A DNA stretch of 64,000 bases from Psychrobacillus sp042945595 (GTDB lineage: Bacteria; Bacillota; Bacilli; Bacillales_A; Planococcaceae): the NCBI RefSeq assembly GCF_042945595.1, contig NZ_CP168493.1, positions 3,038,001 to 3,102,000 of the forward strand. The letters are read 5' to 3'. The notes under the pieces are model-generated. The model worked only from the letters and a program-made list of their open reading frames with translations, was not told the DNA's origin and did no database searches. The position numbers and the translations under genes were made by a program. Numbering within the stretch: position 1 is the stretch's first letter; each line of letters opens with the position of its first letter. This document shows, one piece after another, positions 1-12,553 of the stretch.

Positions 1-24
1 CTCTACCGACTGAGCTACTGAGCC
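1..24 (-). tRNA. tRNA-Phe, 5' part only (cut by window edge)
   Basis: Read on the minus strand this is a tRNA 5' half: GGCTCAGTAGCTCAG followed by a GGTAGAG D-arm. The acceptor and D-arm resemble Bacillus tRNA-Phe, and Phe is the expected next gene after Asp in the trnD-type cluster. The anticodon is outside the window, so identity is inferred from acceptor stem and position. Confidence 0.7.
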
Positions 25-158
25 TCTTCGATTTACGCTAAGCGTCGCATCTCTTCGTCAGCTGCACTCGTTCAATCAGTCACGTACTTGAGTACGCTCC
101 TTCTTTCACTCGATTGCTTCCTCGACCTGCTTGCTTATCCTAAATCTCATAAAATAAA
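25..158. other. 134-bp spacer inside the tRNA cluster
   Basis: Unusually long gap between tRNA-Asp and tRNA-Phe; the other gaps in this cluster are 3-39 bp. It contains the palindrome CGTACTTGAGTACG near 93-106. No ORF or tRNA is visible. It may be an inserted intergenic repeat; I cannot tell from one copy. Confidence 0.4.
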
Positions 159-234
159 TGGCGGTCCCGACCGGGATCGAACCGGCGATCTCCTGCGTGA
201 CAGGCAGGCATGTTAACCGCTACACCACGGGACC
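159..234 (-). tRNA. tRNA-Asp (GTC)
   Basis: Minus-strand cloverleaf beginning GGTCCCGTGGT and ending in encoded CCA. The anticodon stem-loop CCTGCCTGTCACGCAGG carries GTC. 76 nt. Fifth complete gene of the cluster downstream of 5S rRNA. Confidence 0.97.
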
Positions 235-237
235 ATT

Positions 238-312
<75 letters not shown>

Positions 313-351
313 ACAATATTATAATTACTAATTAAGTGTTTTAAAAATTAA

Positions 352-427
352 TGGTGGAGGATGACGGGCTCGAACCGCCGACCCTCTGCTTGTAAGGCAG
401 ATGCTCTCCCAGCTGAGCTAATCCTCC
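352..427 (-). tRNA. tRNA-Val (TAC)
   Basis: Minus strand, begins GGAGGATTAGCTCAG; anticodon arm CTGCCTTACAAGCAG gives TAC; CCA encoded. 76 nt. Confidence 0.97.
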
Positions 428-442
428 TGGGTAAAATATTAT

Positions 443-517
443 TGGTGACCCCTACGGGATTCGAACCCGTGTTACCGCCGTGAAAGGGCGGTGTCTTAAC
501 CGCTTGACCAAGGGGCC
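443..517 (-). tRNA. tRNA-Glu (TTC)
   Basis: Minus strand, begins GGCCCCTTGGTCAAG; anticodon arm CCGCCCTTTCACGGCGG gives TTC; ends GGGGTCACCA. 75 nt. Confidence 0.97.
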
Positions 518-544
518 ATTTTATGTATTAAGAGAGTAAATATC

Positions 545-636
545 TGGCGGAGAGCAAGGGATTTGAACCCTTGAGACAGGGTTAGCCGCCTACACGATTT
601 CCAATCGTGCTCCTTCGGCCACTCGGACAGCTCTCC
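545..636 (-). tRNA. tRNA-Ser (GGA)
   Basis: Minus strand, 92 nt with the long variable arm of class II tRNAs. The anticodon arm CACGATTGGAAATCGTG gives GGA. CCA encoded. Confidence 0.96.
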
Positions 637-641
637 AAAAA

Positions 642-716
642 TGGCTCCGAAGGTAGGACTCGAACCTACGACCAATCGATTAACAGTCGATTGCTCTACC
701 ACTGAGCTACTTCGGA
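642..716 (-). tRNA. tRNA-Asn (GTT)
   Basis: Minus strand, begins TCCGAAGTAGCTCAG; anticodon arm ATCGACTGTTAATCGAT gives GTT; ends GGAGCCA. First tRNA after the 5S gene. Confidence 0.97.
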
Positions 717-726
717 ATAATACTAA

Positions 727-844
727 GCCTAGCGACGTCCTACTCTCACAGGGGGAAACCCCCAACTACCATCGGCGATGAAGAGCTTAACTTCCGTGTT
801 CGGTATGGGAACGGGTGTGACCTCTTCTCCATCATCACTAGACC
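727..844 (-). rRNA. rrf: 5S ribosomal RNA
   Basis: Minus strand. It contains the conserved 5S core GGTCACACCCGTTCCCATAC and CCGAACACGGAAGTTAAG, with terminal complementary arms. Ends are approximate to a few bases. It follows 23S by a 124-bp spacer, as in Bacillus rrn operons. Confidence 0.95.
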
Positions 845-925
845 TATTAACTTGAAAGACAAGATTAATTATACCATAACTAGAGAATATTTCAATAGTT
901 TTTTTAGAAATCTTTTTTATATTCC

Positions 926-950
926 TTCAAAACTGGATAAAAGACATTGA
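926..950 (-). other. 23S processing stalk, 3' arm
   Basis: The sequence 926-950 (TTCAAAACTGGATAAAAG and on) is the near-perfect reverse complement of 4005-4032 on the other side of 23S. In the transcript the two arms would pair and enclose 23S, forming the double-stranded processing stalk cut in rRNA maturation. Confidence 0.7.
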
Positions 951-968
951 TGTATACAAATTCTATTT

Positions 969-3894
<2,926 letters not shown>

Positions 3895-4004
3895 TAATTC
3901 GGCTTCCAATTAAAATTGAAACCCTGAAAAATAGTAGTTAAAAATACTACGCAAAATATAATCACAAAAGTAATTATAAATTGAATTTCTTGAATTTGTT
4001 TCTT

Positions 4005-4032
4005 TCAATGTCGTTTTATCCAGTTTTCAAAG
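4005..4032 (-). other. 23S processing stalk, 5' arm
   Basis: Partner of 926-950; lies between tRNA-Ala and 23S. The two arms are complementary over about 25 bp. Confidence 0.7.
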
Positions 4033-4049
4033 AACATATGATAAATTTT

Positions 4050-4125
4050 TGGTGGAGCCTAGCGGGATCGAACCGCTGACCTCCTGCGTGCAAGGCAGGC
4101 GCTCTCCCAGCTGAGCTAAGGCCCC
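4050..4125 (-). tRNA. tRNA-Ala (TGC), in the 16S-23S spacer
   Basis: Minus strand, begins GGGGCCTTAGCTCAG; anticodon arm CTGCCTTGCACGCAG gives TGC; CCA encoded. Standard spacer tRNA of a subset of Firmicute rrn operons. Confidence 0.97.
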
Positions 4126-4140
4126 AAAATTTAAAAGGTA

Positions 4141-4217
<77 letters not shown>

Positions 4218-4248
4218 TCTTAGAATTTCCATATATGTATGTATATAT

Positions 4249-4280
4249 GAACATTCAAAACTGAACTGCAAAACGTTAAG
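4249..4280 (-). other. 16S processing stalk, 3' arm
   Basis: Complementary to the 16S leader segment 5976-6008 (shared core TTGCANGTTCAGTTTT). The two arms would pair around 16S in the primary transcript. Confidence 0.65.
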
Positions 4281-4311
4281 ATACAGATAAAAATCTGTAT
4301 TCCGATATTAT

Positions 4312-5870
<1,559 letters not shown>

Positions 5871-5975
5871 TAGAGAACTTAAAAAGCTCATTTTGTTTTG
5901 CTGGCATCATCATTAAATGATGTCCAAATTGTTTTGCTGTCAAGCTAACCGAAGTTAGTCTTTCAAGCTGTATGT

Positions 5976-6008
5976 CTTAACGTTTTGCATGTTCAGTTTT
6001 CAACGTTC
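5976..6008 (-). other. 16S processing stalk, 5' arm
   Basis: Leader segment complementary to 4249-4280, forming the 16S processing stem. Confidence 0.65.
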
Positions 6009-6039
6009 ATTTTGTTGTGTCGTTTTTTGCGACTTCTCT

Positions 6040-6068
6040 AATTTATCATCTTTCAACCGATGAGTCAA
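6040..6068 (-). promoter_or_regulatory. rRNA promoter, downstream (P2-like)
   Basis: Minus strand: -35 TTGACT at 6063-6068, 17-bp spacer, -10 TAAATT at 6040-6045. It lies about 170 bp upstream of 16S. Confidence 0.75.
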
Positions 6069-6128
6069 GAAATTTATTGAAAAACTTTTTCACTCATACT
6101 TTCCACTAAGTTTTTGACGACGCTTATT

Positions 6129-6158
6129 ATAATACAATGAAATCGATAATATTGTCAA
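6129..6158 (-). promoter_or_regulatory. rRNA promoter, upstream (P1-like)
   Basis: Minus strand: perfect -35 TTGACA at 6153-6158, then TATTAT at 6129-6134 after 18 bp (a TATAAT is also present after 21 bp). Tandem sigma-A promoters are usual for Bacillus rrn operons. It abuts the ygxA terminator. Confidence 0.65.
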
Positions 6159-6160
6159 CA

Positions 6161-6193
6161 AAAAAAACGAACAAATTAATCGTCCGTTTTTTT
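6161..6193 (-). terminator. rho-independent terminator of ygxA
   Basis: Hairpin AACGGAC / GTTCGTT flanked by A/T runs on both sides, just after the ygxA stop on the minus strand. It separates ygxA from the rRNA promoters. Confidence 0.75.
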
Positions 6194-6205
6194 CTCTTTA
6201 GAAAA

Positions 6206-7069
6206 TTACTTTACTTTATAGTATCTATGCATGATTTCATCGCTTTTAGTTGGCTTTTTTTCGATGAATATAAATCCTCTATCTACTAAAAACTCAATAA
6301 AAACTTCTAAATCCACGGAGTAGTTTTTCAGTTCTTCTTGCTCGTGAATCTCTTGAATTGTCCAACATTCTTTCAAAGTAAGCACTTCTAATATATGTTG
6401 TGATCCCTCTTTTATTCTAGAATGGATTAAAAATTCACTCGCCAAAAATAAGAGTTCTAATCTCTTTTCTAAAGATTCCTCACTAGAAATAAGCTCATCG
6501 TATAATTTATAAATAGATGGATCTAATTGTTTTACTTGTTTCCAAACCATAACTTCAGGATGCATTCCATGTTCGAAAACAGCTAAGCGGGCTAAATGAT
6601 GCAGAGATTCTACTATAAGAGTATATGCATCTAAAAAATTTAGCTGTTCAAAAAACAATTTTGCTTCTAAATATCTTCTACTTAGCCTTGCAAATTCAAT
6701 ACCCATCCTCACTTTTCTTCCGTTAATCGGAAATTCATCTAACTCTCTTCTTAAATCTTCTATATACTCATTTCGATCAAAAACAACTCGACCATTAATT
6801 AACCAATCTACTAACTTAGGATTCGACCCAAGCAATAACCATTTTCTTAACTGTTTCTCTGTTATTACATGCATTGCTGCTTTTTTATCATTAAACGTAT
6901 AATGTTTTGTAAAAATAGGTTGATCGGCGTCCTTCGTCAAAATAAATAAAATGGAATCAAACGTATCGGTAATTGGACTAACTTCTTCCCGTTTTTCTAC
7001 ATAAATAATACCTAAAGTATTTGCTTCACTTGCTCTCTCTTGATAGATGGGTCTCAATAATGTTTCCAA
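6206..7069 (-). CDS. ygxA: nucleotidyltransferase-like protein YgxA
   Basis: 287 aa, recognised as the YgxA family of conserved Bacillus proteins that resemble nucleotidyltransferases with a C-terminal helix-turn-helix-like part. Its cellular role is unknown to me. The start chosen is TTG at 7067-7069, because AAAGGAGG lies 7 nt upstream (7077-7081) and the protein then begins ETLLRPIYQERAS, the conserved family N-terminus; a longer frame to 7144 has no ribosome binding site. The place between ygzB and an rRNA operon is the same as in B. subtilis (ygzB-ygxA-rrnD). Confidence 0.85.
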   Translation of the reverse strand: METLLRPIYQERASEANTLGIIYVEKREEVSPITDTFDSILFILTKDADQPIFTKHYTFNDKKAAMHVITEKQLRKWLLLGSNPKLVDWLINGRVVFDRNEYIEDLRRELDEFPINGRKVRMGIEFARLSRRYLEAKLFFEQLNFLDAYTLIVESLHHLARLAVFEHGMHPEVMVWKQVKQLDPSIYKLYDELISSEESLEKRLELLFLASEFLIHSRIKEGSQHILEVLTLKECWTIQEIHEQEELKNYSVDLEVFIEFLVDRGFIFIEKKPTKSDEIMHRYYKVK

Positions 7070-7201
7070 AATGGCGCCTCCTTTATTTCTTATTATAAGT
7101 TTTTCGACAACTATCTCATATATCCTTCTATAAGAATAGTTCAATTCATTATTTTAAACTAAAAATATGATATAGTGTATGTAGAAATTAGGAGGATGAA
7201 A

Positions 7202-7546
7202 ATGAAACCCTATAAAAACAAAATAAATAGAATACGTTCTTTTGCACTGGGCCTTGTATTTTTCGGATTCATCATTATGTATGGTGCAATAATCTTTAAA
7301 GAACATCCAGTGCTTGTTGCGATCTTCATGATACTTGGAGTAGTCTCTATTATAGCAAGTACTGCTGTTTATGGATGGATTGGTTTACTTTCTACTAAAG
7401 CTGTTCAAGTAGTTTGCCCAAACTGTGGAAAGCATACAAAGGTTTTAGGTAGAGTAGATATGTGTATGTACTGCAAAGAACCATTAACACTTGATCCAAC
7501 ACTGGAAGGACAAGAATTCGATCAATCTTTAAATAGAAAGAGATAA
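7202..7546 (+). CDS. ygzB: YgzB family membrane protein
   Basis: 114 aa, function unknown. Two predicted membrane helices (about residues 13-32 and 38-58) are followed by a zinc-ribbon-like tail with CPNC and CMYC pairs (VVCPNCGKHTKVLGRVDMC), then a conserved LTLDPTLEG segment. ATG 7202 is preferred over ATG 7196 because GGAGG ends at 7195, immediately next to the earlier codon. It is convergent with perR and shares a bidirectional terminator. Confidence 0.88.
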   Translation: MKPYKNKINRIRSFALGLVFFGFIIMYGAIIFKEHPVLVAIFMILGVVSIIASTAVYGWIGLLSTKAVQVVCPNCGKHTKVLGRVDMCMYCKEPLTLDPTLEGQEFDQSLNRKR

Positions 7547-7550
7547 TAAA

Positions 7551-7580
7551 AAACCGAGCGTATCAACTACGCTCGGTTTT
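7551..7580. terminator. bidirectional terminator between ygzB and perR
   Basis: Perfect stem CCGAGCGTA / TACGCTCGG with loop TCAAC, preceded by an A run and followed by a T run. Confidence 0.92.
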
Positions 7581-7581
7581 C

Positions 7582-8025
7582 TTATTGAACTTTTGTTGCT
7601 TGTTCTTTACAATCTGGACAAACTCCGTATATTTCCATTCTGTGTGAGCTAACATCAAAACCTGTTAAATGAGAAGCTAAATGCTCCACTTCATCTAATC
7701 CTGGATAATGAAAATCAACAATTTTACCACAAGAATTACAAATCATATGATAATGATCATTCGTAGAGAAATCAAATCTACTAGAAGAATCTCCGTATGT
7801 AAGCTCTTTTACAAGTCCTGCTTCTCTAAAAACACGCAAGTTATTATAGACAGTTGCAACACTCATACTTGGAAATTTACTTTCAAGTGCTTTATATATA
7901 TCGTCTGCGGTTGGATGTGACATGGATTGGATGATAAATTCCAATATCGCATGGCGTTGAGGTGTAATACGTACACCAGTTGATTTTAATGTATCTAAAG
8001 CATCTCTTAAATGTACTTCCGTCAT
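7582..8025 (-). CDS. perR: peroxide-responsive repressor PerR (Fur family)
   Basis: 147 aa. The N-terminal winged helix (about 1-80) is followed by the dimerisation and metal domain. All residues known from B. subtilis PerR sit at the same numbers: H37, D85, H91, H93 and D104 for the regulatory Fe/Mn site, and C96, C99, C136, C139 for structural zinc. Iron-catalysed oxidation of H37/H91 is the known peroxide-sensing step, so this protein should be a true sensor rather than Fur or Zur. A near-consensus PerR box just downstream of its -10 indicates autoregulation. It is convergent with ygzB and follows bcp and a dehydrogenase gene on the same strand. Confidence 0.96.
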   Translation of the reverse strand: MTEVHLRDALDTLKSTGVRITPQRHAILEFIIQSMSHPTADDIYKALESKFPSMSVATVYNNLRVFREAGLVKELTYGDSSSRFDFSTNDHYHMICNSCGKIVDFHYPGLDEVEHLASHLTGFDVSSHRMEIYGVCPDCKEQATKVQ

Positions 8026-8058
8026 CGCAATGCACCCCTCTTCATATTTACTATTAGT

Positions 8059-8105
8059 TTATAATCGTTATAATAAGTATAGTGAAGGACAGCATGAGAT
8101 GTCAA
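8059..8105 (-). promoter_or_regulatory. perR promoter with PerR box
   Basis: Minus strand: -35 TTGACA (8100-8105), 18-bp spacer, -10 TATACT (8076-8081). The palindrome TTATAATCGTTATAA at 8059-8073 matches the PerR box TTATAATNATTATAA at 14 of 15 positions (counting N as a match) and covers the start-site region, as expected for autorepression. Confidence 0.85.
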
Positions 8106-8137
8106 ACATTTAAAACACAAGGAAGCAAGAACCTTTT

Positions 8138-9082
8138 TTAATACCCTTTTTCCAGATCAATTATGTTCTCCATTCGATTGTTTCCCTCTATCCACTTCGC
8201 CAAGTTTTTTGTAAATAAATCTAATGCCCTTACGACATATTGTGAAGAATGGCTAGAAACATGAGGAGAGACAATCACATTGTCCATCTTCCAGAAAGGA
8301 TGTCCTTCTGGAAGTGGTTCGTTTTCAAATACATCTAGCACTGCATACGCTATGCACTCATCCTTTAGTGCCCGCAGCAGTTCTTCCTCTTTCACCACAT
8401 CGCCTCTACCAAAATTCATAAAGATAGACGTTCGCTTCATACAATGAAAATGCTCGTAAGTAAATAAATGACGAGTTTCTGTCGTACTAGGCAAAATAGA
8501 AATTACAATATCTGCAGTTGGAAGCAACTCATCCAATTGAGAAAAAGAAATCATTTCATTCATATAATTTGCTGATTCTCCACTTCGATTACACCCTATT
8601 GTATGAACACCAAAAGCTTGCAGAATTCTCCCTACTTCACCACCAATTGCTCCAGGACCTACTATTAAAGCAGTTGCTCCAAAAAGCTCAGATGAATTCA
8701 CTTTTTTAGACCATTCTTCGTTTCTTTGATTTTTAGCAATCAGCGGAAGTGATTTTTTTATGGATAAAATATGGGCAAGTATCGATTCTGCCATAGGTGT
8801 TTTATGAATTCCTCTTACATTCGTCACAAGTATATTCCGGTCAGCTATTTCCTTCAGAGGCATTTTTTCTAATCCAGCTGAAGCGACCATAATCCATTTT
8901 AAATGATGCGCTGATGCAATATGACATGCATCCAAATCCTCGCCATAAGTGACGAATATATCTGCAGTTTTTAACGTTTCTTCATCAAATGGTTTTTGAA
9001 AGATAAATTCTGCATTTGGAAATTCTTCTATTAAATTTGATTGTTGATCAGGGTTAGGTAAAAAAGAAAACAATATCTTCAT
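8138..9082 (-). CDS. D-2-hydroxyacid dehydrogenase (NAD(P)-dependent)
   Basis: 314 aa, normal for the family. The substrate domain is split around a Rossmann fold with the dinucleotide motif GPGAIGGEVGR near residue 143. Catalytic Arg (MNFGRGD), Glu (DVFENEPLP) and His (SPHVSSHS) are all visible. Substrate is not predictable; glyoxylate/hydroxypyruvate-reductase-like or promiscuous. It starts 3 bp after bcp behind GGGGAG and is probably co-transcribed with it. A strong perR promoter follows, so perR can be expressed separately. Confidence 0.88.
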   Translation of the reverse strand: MKILFSFLPNPDQQSNLIEEFPNAEFIFQKPFDEETLKTADIFVTYGEDLDACHIASAHHLKWIMVASAGLEKMPLKEIADRNILVTNVRGIHKTPMAESILAHILSIKKSLPLIAKNQRNEEWSKKVNSSELFGATALIVGPGAIGGEVGRILQAFGVHTIGCNRSGESANYMNEMISFSQLDELLPTADIVISILPSTTETRHLFTYEHFHCMKRTSIFMNFGRGDVVKEEELLRALKDECIAYAVLDVFENEPLPEGHPFWKMDNVIVSPHVSSHSSQYVVRALDLFTKNLAKWIEGNNRMENIIDLEKGY

Positions 9083-9085
9083 TAT

Positions 9086-9568
9086 TCATTCTCCCCTGTT
9101 TACTATTTCTTTTAGTGTTTTAAGTGCTTCTTCCACATGCCCGTTAACTTTTACTTTGCGCCATTCCTTTACAATTGTCCCTGTTGGATCAATTAAAAAG
9201 GTAGATCGTTCGATTCCCATATATTCTTTACCGAACATCTTTTTCAAACCCCATACACCGTAAGCTTCGGATACTTCATGTATATCGTCTATTAATAATG
9301 AGAAGGGTAGTCCATACTTTTGGATAAACTTTGTATGAGCTTTTTCATTATCGGCACTTACACCTAAAATGACAGCATTCAGTTCACTAAAAGCTTCATG
9401 CGTATCCCTAAAATCACATGCTTCTGTCGTACAACTTGGCGTCGAATCTTTAGGATAGAAATAAAGTAAGACATATTTCTTTCCTGCAAAATCATTTAAC
9501 GAGATTATTTCCCCACTCTCATTTTTCAATGAAAATTTAGGTGCAATCATTCCTTCAAGTAGATGCAT
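9086..9568 (-). CDS. bcp: thiol peroxidase, BCP/PrxQ type
   Basis: 160 aa peroxiredoxin that reduces H2O2 and organic hydroperoxides with thioredoxin as donor. The active-site segment is YPKDSTPSCTTEACDFRD: peroxidatic Cys in TPSC (the more usual form is TPGC) and resolving Cys five residues later, the PrxQ spacing. ATG 9566-9568 has GGAGG upstream; the frame extends further but that part would overlap the gsaB leader. First gene of a short operon with the dehydrogenase, two genes before perR. Confidence 0.92.
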   Translation of the reverse strand: MHLLEGMIAPKFSLKNESGEIISLNDFAGKKYVLLYFYPKDSTPSCTTEACDFRDTHEAFSELNAVILGVSADNEKAHTKFIQKYGLPFSLLIDDIHEVSEAYGVWGLKKMFGKEYMGIERSTFLIDPTGTIVKEWRKVKVNGHVEEALKTLKEIVNRGE

Positions 9569-9598
9569 ATAGATCTTCCTCCCTCTATTACTGACTCT

Positions 9599-9627
9599 AT
9601 CGTATCGAATTTTACCAATTTGTTCAA
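9599..9627 (-). promoter_or_regulatory. bcp promoter
   Basis: Minus strand: -35 TTGAAC (9622-9627), 17-bp spacer, -10 TACGAT (9599-9604), about 31 bp before the bcp start. Divergent from gsaB. Confidence 0.6.
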
Positions 9628-9696
9628 TTTTTCTTTCGCATTTTTCATTAAAATTGACTACAATAGATAAAGACAAATTAAGCGGAGGTTTTACAA

Positions 9697-10992
9697 TTGC
9701 AACGGATTTTATCGGAACAAATACATGCAGAAGCACTCGAACATATCGTAGGTGGCGTGAATAGCCCATCTAGATCCTATAAAGCTGTGGGTGGAGGAGC
9801 TCCAACCGTTATGGATAGAGCAGAAGGTGCTTATTTTTATGACGTCGATGGCAATAAATATATCGATTATTTAGCTGCATATGGCCCTATCATAACAGGT
9901 CATGCACATCCTCATATTACAGAAGCTATCACAAGAGCAGCACAAACAGGATTACTTTATGGGACACCGACAAAACATGAAGTGACGTTTGCTAAAATGT
10001 TAAAAGAAGCTATCCCTTCCCTGGATAAAGTACGTTTTGTAAATTCAGGCACGGAAGCTGTCATGACGACTATTCGGGTAGCCAGAGCCTATACAGGAAG
10101 AACGAAAGTTATGAAATTTGCAGGTTGTTATCATGGACATTCAGACTTAGTATTAGTTGCAGCTGGATCAGGTCCCGCTACACTTGGTACTCCCGATTCT
10201 GCAGGAGTACCTAAAGCGATTGCCGAAGAAGTGATTACAATTCCGTTTAATGATCCAAAGGCTTATGAAGTAGCTATGGAAAAATGGGGCGAAGAATTAG
10301 CTTGTATTCTAGTTGAACCAATTGTAGGGAATTTCGGGATGGTAGAGCCTAATGAAGGATTCCTACCACTTGTTCACAAGATTGCTAAAGAAAAAGGCAC
10401 TTTAGTTATATATGATGAAGTAATTACAGCTTTCCGTTTTCATTATGGTGCCGCGTCAACCATGCTCGACCAAACACCTGATTTAACTGCTCTTGGGAAA
10501 ATTATTGGTGGAGGTCTTCCAATTGGAGCTTACGGCGGTAAAAAAGAAATAATGGAACAAGTTGCCCCACTTGGACCTGCTTACCAAGCTGGAACTATGG
10601 CTGGAAATCCAGGATCTATGCAAGCAGGGATTGCTTGTCTTGAAGTTTTACAAACTCCTGGCGTTTATGAAGAACTTGATAGACTTGGCGCAAATTTAGA
10701 AGCTGGCATTTTAGATGCTGCTGAAAAAAATAATATAACGATTACTATCAATCGTATAAAGGGTGCACTTTCTGTTTATTTTACGGACGTAAAAGTAGTA
10801 AATTATGAGCAAGCAGAAGCTACAGACGGAGAGATGTTTGGTAAGTTCTTTAAGTTAATGCTGGAACAAGGCATTAATCTTGCACCTTCTAAATACGAAG
10901 CCTGGTTTATCACAACAGCTCATACAGATGAAGACATAAAAGAAACGATTATTGCGGTTGACCGAGCATTTGCTCATTTGCAACAATTATGA
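9697..10992 (+). CDS. gsaB: glutamate-1-semialdehyde 2,1-aminomutase
   Basis: 431 aa PLP enzyme that converts glutamate-1-semialdehyde to 5-aminolevulinate in heme synthesis. It has the class III aminotransferase pattern: TGHAHPHI, CYHGHSD, YDEVITAFRF and the PLP lysine in ALGKIIGGGLPIGAYGG. Start is TTG with GCGGAGG 8 bp upstream. Position next to bcp-perR and before ygaE matches B. subtilis gsaB, a second copy besides hemL of the hem operon; the hem operon itself is not in this window. Confidence 0.93.
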   Translation: MQRILSEQIHAEALEHIVGGVNSPSRSYKAVGGGAPTVMDRAEGAYFYDVDGNKYIDYLAAYGPIITGHAHPHITEAITRAAQTGLLYGTPTKHEVTFAKMLKEAIPSLDKVRFVNSGTEAVMTTIRVARAYTGRTKVMKFAGCYHGHSDLVLVAAGSGPATLGTPDSAGVPKAIAEEVITIPFNDPKAYEVAMEKWGEELACILVEPIVGNFGMVEPNEGFLPLVHKIAKEKGTLVIYDEVITAFRFHYGAASTMLDQTPDLTALGKIIGGGLPIGAYGGKKEIMEQVAPLGPAYQAGTMAGNPGSMQAGIACLEVLQTPGVYEELDRLGANLEAGILDAAEKNNITITINRIKGALSVYFTDVKVVNYEQAEATDGEMFGKFFKLMLEQGINLAPSKYEAWFITTAHTDEDIKETIIAVDRAFAHLQQL

Positions 10993-11014
10993 ATGAAATG
11001 AAAGGTAGGATTAA

Positions 11015-12097
11015 ATGAAATTAGGAGCTCGCGTATTTAAAACTGGAGTAGCGATCGTTTTCTCATTATTCATTGCGGACTTACTCCAGCTACCTAGTCC
11101 TGTCTTTGCAGGAATCGCTGCGATTTTTGCAATTCAGCCTTCTATTTATAGATCCTATTTGACTGTAATTGAGCAAGTACAATCTAATCTAATTGGAGCA
11201 GCAATAGCTGTAATTTTCGCTCTTGTTTTTGGGAATCATTTTATAGCGGTAGGATTTGCTGCAATTATTGCAATTATGATTATGCTAAAGTTCAAACTTG
11301 AAAAAACAATTTCTTTAGCACTTGTAACTGTAATTGCAATAATGGAAGTGCAAAGCGATGCCTTTATTACATTCGCTTTAATAAGATTCTCTACTATTCT
11401 TGTAGGTGTTATATCCGCATTTATTGTTAATTTAATATTCTTACCTCCCAAGTTTGAAACGAAGCTATTCAATGCGATTCATTATACGCAAGATGAAATT
11501 ATTCGTTGGATTCGAATTGCTGTTAGGCAGGCTTCCGATCACAGTTCTACTAAACAGTCAATCAATCAACTAAAAGGTCGTCTTAGTAGAATTGATCAAA
11601 TTTATTTATTTTTTAAGGAAGAACGCGGTTATACAAAAAATGCTATTCATACAAAAGGTCGAAAGTTAGTTGTTTACCGAGAGCTGATCACTGCTTCCTA
11701 CAGAAGTTTGGATGTCTTAAAAAGGCTGCATCTCCATGAAAATGAACTTTTAAGACTTCCAGAGCATTTTCGAATGATGATAAAAGAACGGTTAGATGCT
11801 CTTTTAACCTACCATGAACAATTACATTTGAAATTCATCGGAAAGTTAAAACCAGAACATATGGATTGGAACGGTTCTGAAGCATTTTTGCAGAGGCAAG
11901 AAGTGATGGATATCTTTGTACAACAAATAGCCTTGACTCGAATTGAAGAAGAGTTTTCAACTTATCATTTACTTCATTTATTATCATCTATTTTAAAATA
12001 CGAAGAGCAATTAGAACATATAGATACACTAATAACATCCTATCAAAATTTTCATCACTCGGAGTTAACTGTTCAAATAGAAGAAACTCCTTACTAA
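11015..12097 (+). CDS. ygaE: FUSC/aromatic-acid-exporter family membrane protein YgaE
   Basis: 360 aa. The N-terminal half (about 1-145) is hydrophobic with several membrane helices and the family signature LPSPVFAGIAAIFAIQPSIY; the C-terminal half is soluble and helical. Related proteins are annotated as aromatic acid exporters, but the substrate here is unproven. It starts 22 bp after gsaB and is probably co-transcribed. A strong hairpin at 12190-12231 downstream, within a dispersed repeat, probably ends the transcript. Confidence 0.82.
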   Translation: MKLGARVFKTGVAIVFSLFIADLLQLPSPVFAGIAAIFAIQPSIYRSYLTVIEQVQSNLIGAAIAVIFALVFGNHFIAVGFAAIIAIMIMLKFKLEKTISLALVTVIAIMEVQSDAFITFALIRFSTILVGVISAFIVNLIFLPPKFETKLFNAIHYTQDEIIRWIRIAVRQASDHSSTKQSINQLKGRLSRIDQIYLFFKEERGYTKNAIHTKGRKLVVYRELITASYRSLDVLKRLHLHENELLRLPEHFRMMIKERLDALLTYHEQLHLKFIGKLKPEHMDWNGSEAFLQRQEVMDIFVQQIALTRIEEEFSTYHLLHLLSSILKYEEQLEHIDTLITSYQNFHHSELTVQIEETPY

Positions 12098-12420
12098 GGA
12101 TAGCTTAAGCGTCCTATAAGTACATCTGGTCTTTACCGTTTCCGGAGTGCATTGGACTAAACATTGGCTACACTATTACCTTTAGGGCTATGGATCGTGA
12201 AGTGACTACATCACTTCACGATCCATTTTTTACTGCAATCCTGTTGCGGGTGTTTGTCCGTTGCCCTCTTGGAATATCTAAAGACATGATGCATTAGGTT
12301 TGGTTAATGAGAGATTAGAAACTTTCCTATTCTTTTAAAAGCGGAAGAAGATGCAATTTCGTCCGCTCAACGCTTCTTTATTAATAGATGGCTATCTATT
12401 TCTTTTTAGTGCCAAGTCTA
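12098..12420. repeat. dispersed intergenic element X, copy 1 (includes terminator-like hairpin)
   Basis: No ORF. This stretch matches 25404-25730 with scattered differences over about 320 bp. Shared blocks include CATCTGGTCTTTAC vs CACCTGGTCTTTAC, GGATCGTGAAGTGACT, TCTTTTAAAAGCGGA and CCGCTCAAC. At 12190-12226 it has a hairpin with perfect 16-bp arms (ATGGATCGTGAAGTGA) and a 5-nt loop, followed by T6, which suits a terminator for ygaE. Confidence 0.8.
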
Positions 12421-12426
12421 ATGAGA

Positions 12427-12552
12427 AAACGCTTTTTAGAATTCAAGAATTGCAAAACTAGGTGCATTTTTTAACACTTTATGGCACTTCGAGACTAATT
12501 TACCCTTAAGCGAGACCAATTGCACTAGACCCAAGACTAATTCAATTCAAAG
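12427..12552. repeat. dispersed element Y with 21-bp tandem units, copy 1
   Basis: The lead-in AAAACGCTTTTTAGAA ... CACTTTATGGCACTTCGAGAC is nearly the same as 54151-54219. It continues into three consecutive 21-bp units (12490-12510, 12511-12531, 12532-12552), each starting CGAGAC/CAAGAC(T/C)AATT. The last unit touches the 3' end of the following minus-strand lipoprotein gene. Confidence 0.75.
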
Positions 12553-12553
12553 T

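Noticed and set aside
496..765. 89-aa minus-strand ORF
   Set aside because: It runs across tRNA-Glu, tRNA-Ser, tRNA-Asn and the 5S end.
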